A DNA stretch of 6,151 nt, taken from an uncultured Flavobacteriales bacterium. Lineage in GTDB: Bacteria > Bacteroidota > Bacteroidia > Flavobacteriales_D > Sanyastnellaceae. The notes beneath the pieces were generated by a model. The model was not told the origin of the DNA. It worked only from the letters and a program-made list of their open reading frames with translations, and made no database searches. A program made the translations under genes and the position numbers. Each line of letters opens with the position of its first letter. Position 1 is the first letter of the stretch. Location: contig CAJXOV010000148.1 in NCBI GenBank assembly GCA_913057815.1, positions 1 through 6,151 of the forward strand. Reading direction: 5' to 3'. Positions 1 to 6,151 of the stretch are shown here, in pieces.

Positions 1-46
1 AGATGTAGAGAGGTCTCGTGGGCTCGGAGATGTGTATAAGAGACAG
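1..46 (+). other. Illumina Nextera i7 adapter left on the contig end (not genomic)
   Basis: Bases 13-46 match the 34-base Nextera Read 2 transposase adapter, and its last 19 bases (28-46) are the Tn5 mosaic end. Bases 5-12 read GTAGAGAG, which from memory is the i7 index N707 as written in the index primer. Bases 1-4 (AGAT) match the end of the P7 flow-cell sequence. The order P7, index, Read 2 adapter, insert is exactly that of a sequencing library molecule, so genomic sequence starts at base 47. The piece should be trimmed before deposition or annotation. It is neither a transposon nor a regulatory element of the organism. Confidence 0.98.
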
Positions 47-1871
47 TGGTAATACCGTCATTTGGATTAATGGCCACCCCCCCCAAAGCTAATTGAAGTC
101 CACTTAAATTAGTTTCTAAAGGCACTTTTATAAAGTATTCCCGTGAATAATCGCTCTCATTACAAATATCAATTTCAAACGTTGTGCTTGTCCCGTTAGG
201 AATATTTTCTAATCCCAGATCCGCAGTTCCATTGTCATAAATCAAATTTGGCTGATCCATTTGATAACCTCCTTCATATGGGCAGCTTGTTCTTGAATTA
301 TCAGCATCCAACACAAAAATGGGCGTTCCAAAAGTAGGGTCATCATATATGCTCACAGCAAAAACATCAAAGTCAGGGTTTTCTGAAGAAGCAGCATCAT
401 CATCAGAGAAAGTATAGCTTATGGCTGTTTCATGTTGGTTAGAGGAAGAAGTGGTGCTTCCTTTGGTAGTTTTAGATCGAACTCGAGCACCTAAAGTTCC
501 TCCATTGTTACTAGCGTAAACTCCAACTTCTGCAGCTACACTAGCGTCTATGTACATATTATACTCTACCTCTCTTAACTCGGAGGTAGTAGTGGTTGTC
601 GTTTGAGATACATTACTTTGCGAAGTCCAATTAGATTCCGGTTCTACGGTTTGGTTAGCTATGGCATCTGCTTTGATATCAGCGTTAAGTTGGATATATT
701 CTAACCATAATTCTAGATTGTCTTGGGCTTTTATATAAGGATCTGTATCAGGCTCTAATGAGGCTATAGAAGATTCCAAATCAGGAATAATAGAATTTAC
801 TATATAGCTTTCTGGGTATATAAAGAATTCACTTGAACCCACTGGCAGAAAGGCTAGTTTTTTAGGGTTTTCTAAATTACACCCATCCAAATATAGAGAT
901 TCGAATATGCCATAAGCGTATGTAATGGCAGAACCAATGTAAAGGTCTCCACTATTTTCTGTAAAAATAGGATCTTCACTACTGGTTGAATAGTTGTTTT
1001 CTACTCTAAAACACATTTTAGATTCATCTAAAGTAGTATGTACCATTCCCATCTCAAGGCTGGCTGAAAGCTCTACATAAGTATCTACTGAAGTCGAATA
1101 AATGAGGCCAACATCACCGCTTACGCCTAGTTTAGCCGAAGCCCATGCTTCTGCCGATTCATCTGTAGCCAAAGAAACTCCATGTCCGTGGCAGGTTTCG
1201 TCTCCTTGAAGGATTTCTGTGAAGCTTCCATCTCCTGGTGGGTCTCTCAGTATTAACTGTGGGGCAGAAGGAGCTGTTGTAGTCCATAAGGAATCATTAA
1301 TCATTCGTTCCCCTTCGATAATAAATTGAGTAGCCATGGTAAATGCATCTTCAAAAACATTATCGTCATTAAAAAATACAATATCTAATCCTTTACTGTA
1401 CGGAAATTCAAAAACAGGTTCTCCTGTGTTTATTGAAAATGTTCCTGAAATTGTTGGATTAAAAATATTATTATTCATTACAAGGTCAACTTCTTGAGTA
1501 GTCCCTCCCCAAGACACGCTAATTGTGTTGTGAAATGGGAGAGAAAACGTAGAGAAAGGATCAATAGATTCAACAAAGTCAAATTCAATGGTAACTTCTA
1601 TTTCTGCGTTAGGTTCTACGCGATTCCATTTATAGGACTGATTTCCAATATTCTGGTACCACTCAAAAGGAATTAATTGTGCCATTGGCATTTCTGGAAC
1701 ACATCCAAGTTCCACATTGTTAGAAGAAAAGGTCACACACACCTCTTCTGGAACAAATTCTTCAAAGTCAGCAATAGTATTCGAGAATGATGTTGTGCAA
1801 AAATCTTGTGCTTTGGTACTTCCAAAATAAAGGAGAGAAATGACTAAAACCAGAAAGGAAAGATGTTTCAT
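47..1871 (-). CDS. Large secreted beta-rich protein of unknown function, C-terminus missing
   Basis: The frame is open from ATG at 1871 down to the adapter junction, giving 608 residues with no stop. I translated it by hand and checked the frame at several points. Residues 1-21 form a Sec signal peptide: MKH, a hydrophobic core, then T-K-A before Q22, consistent with signal peptidase I. The mature part looks beta-rich and acidic, with eight visible cysteines. Landmarks are an RDPPGD motif at 209-214, CHGHG at 227-231, a probably helical stretch around 360-410, a Thr/Ser-rich region at 424-492 with a run of six Thr, DDPTFGTPIF at 510-519 followed by a Cys-Pro motif (530-531), and an Ig-like segment around 545-605. 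I recall RDPPGD and DPxxGTPIF motifs from very large, uncharacterised secreted proteins of Bacteroidota, but could not search. No enzyme domain is recognisable. A type IX secretion signal, if present, would be in the missing C-terminus. The ATG is chosen because the signal peptide begins there. There is no Shine-Dalgarno sequence, which is normal in this phylum. The gene lies 152 bp downstream of the regulator gene, on the same strand, and is probably its target. Confidence 0.9.
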
Positions 1872-1884
1872 TAATTGAGGATTT

Positions 1885-1937
1885 GAATAAATTATAAGTT
1901 GTTTCCTGCAAATATGAAATCTTTCAAACTCTAGATT
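1885..1937 (-). promoter_or_regulatory. Candidate Bacteroidota-type promoter and leader of the secreted-protein gene
   Basis: On the minus strand, CATATTTG (1916 down to 1909) matches the Bacteroidota -7 consensus TAnnTTTG at all but the first base. That would place transcription start near 1902-1905 and leave a leader of about 32 nt before ATG 1871. No TTTG-type -33 element is found at the usual distance. A TTTG further down is only 8 bases from the -7 element. A weak -33 is what an activator-dependent promoter would show, and the tandem repeat ends just upstream. A TATAAT hexamer at 1896-1891 is an alternative but lacks a properly spaced partner. No ribosome-binding AG-rich stretch precedes the ATG. 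The assignment is by eye only. Confidence 0.45.
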
Positions 1938-1973
1938 ATGCACTATTGTAAATACAGCATGCACTATTGTAAA
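1938..1973 (-). repeat. Perfect 15-bp tandem direct repeat, 21-bp period; probable operator for the AraC-type regulator
   Basis: TTTACAATAGTGCAT on the minus strand occurs twice without mismatch, at 1973-1959 and 1952-1938, separated by GCTGTA. The 21-bp period is two turns of B-DNA. AraC itself binds the araI1/araI2 half-sites as direct repeats 21 bp apart, and the regulator gene next door ends in an AraC domain. The proximal copy ends 66 bp before the ATG at 1871 and would fall near -35 of the candidate promoter, a typical activator position. A short inverted pair (AGCAT 1956-1960, ATGCT 1974-1978) flanks the distal copy and is probably incidental. Binding by the neighbouring regulator is inferred. 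The repeat itself is seen directly. Confidence 0.75.
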
Positions 1974-2023
1974 ATGCTATGAAATTCAGCACCTTGAAGA
2001 CAAGAAGATAGCTTGAAGTGGTG

Positions 2024-5000
2024 TTATTTTTGATGTTGCTCACGGTAATTGGATGGTGAAGCGCCAAACTTATTACTGAAACTTCTGCTAAAATAAGCGG
2101 ATGAAGAGAAACCAACCGCATACCCGATTTCAGACACATTTAGTTCGGAATTCAATACCAAGTCCCTGGCTTTATTTAAGCGCAGGGATCTAATGTAATT
2201 TGACGTTGATAACCCAGTTAAAGCAGTTAGTTTATTGTGCATTTGCATTCTACTCACACCAAGTTCTTGACAAAAATCATTGATGCCGAACTCACTATTG
2301 TCTAGGTTTCTATCCAAGCATTTTTGGAGGTCAAGAATAAATGCATCCTCCATCTCCAATTCGGGACTAGTGCTTAGCTCTACTGGTGCACCAGATTCAT
2401 ACCTTTCCTGAATTCTCCTTTTAGACTCTAAAGTGTTTTTAATTCTAAGTTTGAGTTCCTCTTCATTAAATGGCTTACTTATGTAATCATCCGCACCTCT
2501 CCTTAGTCCTTCTATTCTTGACTCTAAGTCTGCCTTAGCTGTAAGTAGAATGATAGGAATATGAGAAGTAGCGGAATGGTTTTTAAGCTCATTCACCACC
2601 TCTACTCCATCTTTAACAGGCATCATTACATCTGATAAAATAAAGTCGGGAACCAGCTCTATGGCCTTGTCTATACCTATTTGTCCATTTTTAGCCGTTT
2701 CTACCTTATAAATGGAAGATAGAATCATAACTAGCAGTTTTGTAATATCAGCATTATCCTCTACTACAAGCAGCACAGGAAGATCATCCTGAGCTTCCAT
2801 CGTTATTGGAGATTCTTCTTCTTTTATATATCCGCGTTGCAATAAACTCTCAGGAGTATTCAGCAGATCTGCTTGAATTTGTTCCGCTTGATTATTTAAC
2901 GGTAATTTCACCCTGAAGTTGGTTCCTTTACCTTCGGAACTTTGAACAGAAATCTTTCCTCCTAATAACTCTACTAGCTCTTTCGTGAAATTAAGCCCTA
3001 CTCCGGTACCTTCGCCTTCTCTAGTATTAGAAGAATCTACTTGGTAAAACCGGTTAAATATAAGAGGAAGATTTTTATCAGAAATTCCCCTTCCGGTATC
3101 TTTTACTTCTAGTATGAAAAAGTCGCTTTCGCTTTTTGTCTTTACCGAAATAATCCCTTTATCTGGAGTGAACTTTATAGCATTACTGAGTAGATTGGCT
3201 AAGATTCTAAAAGTTTTATTCTGATCAAAATCCATCATCAGTGAATTTGATTGATGATCTAAGTTTAGGTCTATATTTTTGCTTTCTGCCAGCGGTTTAA
3301 TTCCGCCTACTACTTGACTTATGAATGAAACAATATCTGATTGGATATAATCTATTTTTAACTCACCAGCCTCTAATTTTACTAAGTCGAGTATTTGATT
3401 AATTAGATTTAGAAGAACTGTAGAATTTTTTTGAATCAGTTTAACGGAAGATTTTACGTTCTCATCCTCATTGTTTTTCAGCGTGTTTGCAACGCCCAGA
3501 ATAACGGATAACGGAGTTCTAAACTCATGAGAAATGTTGGTGAAAAACCGAGTTTTTATTTTGTCTAACTCCTGAAGTTTAACGGCCTGACTTTCAATCA
3601 ACACTTTATCCTCCTCCAATTTAAAAGTGGCTTTTTTCACCTCCAATACAAGGTCAGCTTTGATTCTTCGTTGTCGACCAACCCATGCCAAAGCAAATAA
3701 GACAAATGGCAAAGCACAAAGGACAAAGAACCACCACTGTTGGTAGAAAAAAGGCAAAACGCAAATTGGAATGGTTAGGATGTTGCTAGTTTCGTTACCT
3801 ATGTGATCTATCCCTTTTATTTGGATGTCATAAGAACCAGAAACAAGGCTATTCAGATAGATGGTGTTATTAGTTCCTACAAACTGCCAAGGACTGTCTC
3901 CTATTTTATATTTGAATTTATGAAGTTCGGGTTGAATGTATACTGTCAAGGCTAAATCTAACCTGATATTTCTCTCATTTGCTGGTAATTCAATTTGTGT
4001 ATTATTAGAGCCAAAAGTCTCTTTGTTTTCGCCTGTTTTAGAATCTACCCAATATGCTGCAGATAGAATTATTTCAGGTAGATATTCTTTCTCTTCAGCA
4101 TTTTTCAGAGAAGATGGCGTAATTACGGAAAAACCTTTAATAGACCCAATGACAATTCTACCGTCTTCGAATCGGCAGGAAGAGAACCTGTTGGATTCAT
4201 TGTTTGCAATTCCATCACTCTCAGTTAGTGTAGTGATAACCTCTAAGGTTTTGGAATTGATAGAAGAGACTCCATTGAATGTACCTGCCCACATATTACC
4301 CTGGCTATCTTCCTCTATTACCGCTATGGTGTTACTTAACAGTCCGTCTGAAAGTTCCACAGATGTAAACTCTCCAGTTTTAGGATTAAATATTTGAATA
4401 CCATTTGAATATGTTCCTAGCCAAAGTCGCCCTTCTTTATCTTCAGTAATAGATAAGATGTTGAATTTGTCATATCTAGTCCCCCGTTTAATAAATTCAT
4501 GACTCTTATAATCTTTAGAGACATGGAGGAGTCCCTCGCCCATAGCGGCATACACACTTCCGGTTGAATGAAGATGAATTGCTTGTAAGTATCCTTTTCT
4601 TCTTAAAATTTCATCATGGCCATATAATTCTACTGTCTTATTTTCAATTGGATTCCATGAAATAAGCCGTTCTTCTTCAATTAACATTAGTGTATTGTCA
4701 TCAAACAGGGCATACTGTTCAAAGTTATAATAAGGATTAGGGAACGTTTCTATACTTTCTGAATCTAAATCTATCAAGCCCAAAAGTTCTCTTGAAGGAA
4801 TCCAAATTTTTCCATCTGAACGTTGTACAAACTTTCCCGCATCATTGGCCTGAAATCCTTCACCAAACGTTTCTAATTTTGGATTTTCAGCAGACAAGTC
4901 TACAATACTAATCTGTTCTCCTAACCCTCCTAAATTCACCATTACTTTTGTTGAATCCAAAGCGAACAAACCTCTAGTAGGGAATTCTTGGAGGTAAGCT

Positions 5001-6151
5001 TTTGAAGGGTTGGCATCTTTATTTTGTAATAGGATCAATCCAGCATCAGATAGCACAACTGTGTTACCAGATACTAATCTTTTAATCTGGAAGATTTCTC
5101 GAGGGGCATCAGAAAAATTTAGAGCTTGAATATTATCATTCGAATGAAAAAGGAAGTTTTGATATCCATTACGTTCGGTTTTAAAGTATCTAAGAACAGT
5201 TAAATCCTGTGGCTTATCACTTTTAGAAATGCCAGCTCTGGCTTCTCTAGCTAATGGGAATAAGTTTGGCAATTTTGAAAACAAGTCTTTTTCAAAGTTG
5301 AAATGAAAAACCCCATCATTGGTAAGGGGTAAAACCAGAATAAAATCGCCATTTTTTTGTGGCATAAAAATCGGAGCTTGTTCCGGGTTTTCTATGTATT
5401 CAAGATAAGATTCACCTAATTGTTGTTCATCAATTTGATCAAACAAATCAGAGTTTGAATCGTAAACATAGAATGGCAATCCTCCTGTTAAAACCCAGTA
5501 TTTTCCTTGATAATAATTGATATAGGAAGCATCTACAAATCTCCCGAAATGCGGGTTATGTCTATTTTCAGAACGTAGTTTTTCGTTGAATTCATATCGT
5601 TTACTAACAATCTCAGAAATCTCCTTATCGATAAAGTTAAACCGCTTAATGTCAAAGCCGTGTGTACTTCTAAAAAGAAGAACCAATTCTTCTCCGTCTC
5701 TCTGACAACTAATTACTGGAAAATCTTTTGAACCCAATTTAGAGCTTTCAATCATCTCTAATTTCCTTTCTATGGTGTTCAATAAAAAAATACCATTCTG
5801 AGACCTTACCTCATCTGAATAAATACCATAAATAATTCCACTTTCAGTAATGTTTAAGGCCTGGACTATAACTCCTACTGGAAAAACATCACCTGAATAC
5901 TCTGCCAATCTCGGAGTTTGACCATCAAATATTGTAAAGTGATGATTGAATTCCCAACCAACAAATGCGCAAGATTTAAGCCAAAGCAAACCTGTTGGAT
6001 CCTGAAATACCTTCTCAAAACAGTTGGTTGTTAAGCCGTCCGTCAGGTCATATTTATAAACATCAGGAAGCGTTAAGTCAAGTGTTTTGCTTTTTTGAGC
6101 TGAAACAAATGAATTGCAAAAGAATAGGAAGAATCCTATTAATAGTGATTT
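2024..6151 (-). CDS. Hybrid two-component system protein (propeller sensor, histidine kinase, receiver, AraC output), start codon off the contig
   Basis: This is a single-chain sensor and transcription activator of the Bacteroidota HTCS type, 1375 residues visible (numbering from the codon at 6151). Residues 1-18 are the hydrophobic part of a Sec signal peptide ending V-S-A before Q19, so only the start codon and perhaps a few residues are missing. A periplasmic beta-propeller follows, from about 34 to 680. Its Reg_prop motifs are divergent; the clearest are WLGT at 577-580 and WAGT at 621-624. A Y_Y_Y domain spans about 737-797. The single membrane helix is about 806-824, with a linker helix to 866. 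The kinase has its H box at 869-881 (phosphorylated His875), N box around Asn986/Asn990, DTGRGIS at 1018-1024 and a GTGVGL box at 1048-1053. The receiver (1125-1240) keeps Glu1131/Asp1132, phosphoacceptor Asp1174, Thr1204 and Lys1226. The AraC domain (1269-1375) has both helix-turn-helix units. All catalytic residues are present, so it should be active. Such proteins sense an outside ligand, often a glycan fragment, and switch on nearby genes. The ligand here is unknown. The stop is TAA at 2026-2024. No clear terminator follows, so read-through into the next gene is possible. Confidence 0.95.
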   Translation of the reverse strand, partial: KSLLIGFFLFFCNSFVSAQKSKTLDLTLPDVYKYDLTDGLTTNCFEKVFQDPTGLLWLKSCAFVGWEFNHHFTIFDGQTPRLAEYSGDVFPVGVIVQALNITESGIIYGIYSDEVRSQNGIFLLNTIERKLEMIESSKLGSKDFPVISCQRDGEELVLLFRSTHGFDIKRFNFIDKEISEIVSKRYEFNEKLRSENRHNPHFGRFVDASYINYYQGKYWVLTGGLPFYVYDSNSDLFDQIDEQQLGESYLEYIENPEQAPIFMPQKNGDFILVLPLTNDGVFHFNFEKDLFSKLPNLFPLAREARAGISKSDKPQDLTVLRYFKTERNGYQNFLFHSNDNIQALNFSDAPREIFQIKRLVSGNTVVLSDAGLILLQNKDANPSKAYLQEFPTRGLFALDSTKVMVNLGGLGEQISIVDLSAENPKLETFGEGFQANDAGKFVQRSDGKIWIPSRELLGLIDLDSESIETFPNPYYNFEQYALFDDNTLMLIEEERLISWNPIENKTVELYGHDEILRRKGYLQAIHLHSTGSVYAAMGEGLLHVSKDYKSHEFIKRGTRYDKFNILSITEDKEGRLWLGTYSNGIQIFNPKTGEFTSVELSDGLLSNTIAVIEEDSQGNMWAGTFNGVSSINSKTLEVITTLTESDGIANNESNRFSSCRFEDGRIVIGSIKGFSVITPSSLKNAEEKEYLPEIILSAAYWVDSKTGENKETFGSNNTQIELPANERNIRLDLALTVYIQPELHKFKYKIGDSPWQFVGTNNTIYLNSLVSGSYDIQIKGIDHIGNETSNILTIPICVLPFFYQQWWFFVLCALPFVLFALAWVGRQRRIKADLVLEVKKATFKLEEDKVLIESQAVKLQELDKIKTRFFTNISHEFRTPLSVILGVANTLKNNEDENVKSSVKLIQKNSTVLLNLINQILDLVKLEAGELKIDYIQSDIVSFISQVVGGIKPLAESKNIDLNLDHQSNSLMMDFDQNKTFRILANLLSNAIKFTPDKGIISVKTKSESDFFILEVKDTGRGISDKNLPLIFNRFYQVDSSNTREGEGTGVGLNFTKELVELLGGKISVQSSEGKGTNFRVKLPLNNQAEQIQADLLNTPESLLQRGYIKEEESPITMEAQDDLPVLLVVEDNADITKLLVMILSSIYKVETAKNGQIGIDKAIELVPDFILSDVMMPVKDGVEVVNELKNHSATSHIPIILLTAKADLESRIEGLRRGADDYISKPFNEEELKLRIKNTLESKRRIQERYESGAPVELSTSPELEMEDAFILDLQKCLDRNLDNSEFGINDFCQELGVSRMQMHNKLTALTGLSTSNYIRSLRLNKARDLVLNSELNVSEIGYAVGFSSSAYFSRSFSNKFGASPSNYREQHQK

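Noticed and set aside
28..46. Tn5 mosaic end read as a real transposon end
   Set aside because: It is embedded in the exact Nextera library layout with index and P7 sequence; there is no transposase gene or second end.
77..84. Frameshift at the C8 run
   Set aside because: The frame checked from both sides is continuous and the encoded sequence stays plausible, so no frameshift is called.
1179..1193. CHGHG (residues 227-231) as a heme or metal site
   Set aside because: It lacks the CxxCH pattern and no partner residues can be identified; sequence alone does not support a cofactor.
1494..1676. 60-residue plus-strand reading frame
   Set aside because: It lies wholly opposite the secreted-protein gene, has a composition unlike a real protein and no start signal; a shadow.
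1891..1896. TATAAT as a sigma70-type -10 box
   Set aside because: The nearest TTGAAA is 25 bases upstream, too far, and the Bacteroidota primary sigma factor uses a different consensus; kept only as an alternative.
1979..2023. Rho-independent terminator after the regulator gene
   Set aside because: CACC/GGTG and CTTGAAG sequences are present, but they form no continuous stem and there is no T tract.
1936..2139. 67-residue minus-strand reading frame
   Set aside because: It overlaps the AraC end of the regulator in another frame and runs into the repeat region; no recognisable features.
3936..4397. 153-residue plus-strand reading frame
   Set aside because: It lies antisense to the Y_Y_Y and last propeller blades of the regulator, whose frame is strongly supported by domain motifs.

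Overview
The window looks like a short contig from an AT-rich member of the Bacteroidota, probably an environmental or marine lineage, although the class cannot be fixed from the sequence. Three things point that way. One gene is a one-piece hybrid two-component regulator (periplasmic propeller sensor, histidine kinase, receiver and AraC output in a single chain). The other encodes a large secreted beta-rich protein. The start region lacks a Shine-Dalgarno sequence and carries a weak TAnnTTTG-like promoter element.

Layout: bases 1-46 are not genomic. They are an Illumina Nextera i7 adapter left on the contig end (end of P7, 8-base index, Read 2 adapter with the Tn5 mosaic end). From 47 to 1871, on the minus strand, lies the N-terminal 608 residues of a secreted protein whose C-terminus is lost at the contig end. 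Bases 1872-2023 are a 152-bp intergenic stretch. It holds a perfect 15-bp direct repeat with a 21-bp period and a candidate promoter. From 2024 to 6151, also on the minus strand, lies a nearly complete hybrid two-component system protein of 1375 visible residues. Only its start codon and perhaps one or a few residues are missing beyond the right end.

Proposed working model (inference): the regulator's periplasmic propeller senses an external ligand and its kinase phosphorylates the fused receiver. The C-terminal AraC domain then binds the tandem repeat, which sits just upstream of the secreted-protein gene and at about -35 to -70 of the candidate promoter. The 21-bp period is two helical turns, as expected for two AraC-type DNA-binding domains on one face of the helix. 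No SusC/SusD pair, glycoside hydrolase, RNA gene, insertion sequence or CRISPR array is visible. If this is a dedicated regulator-effector pair, the effector is an uncharacterised secreted protein and not a typical polysaccharide-utilisation operon. The contig is cut at both ends, so what lies beyond is unknown.
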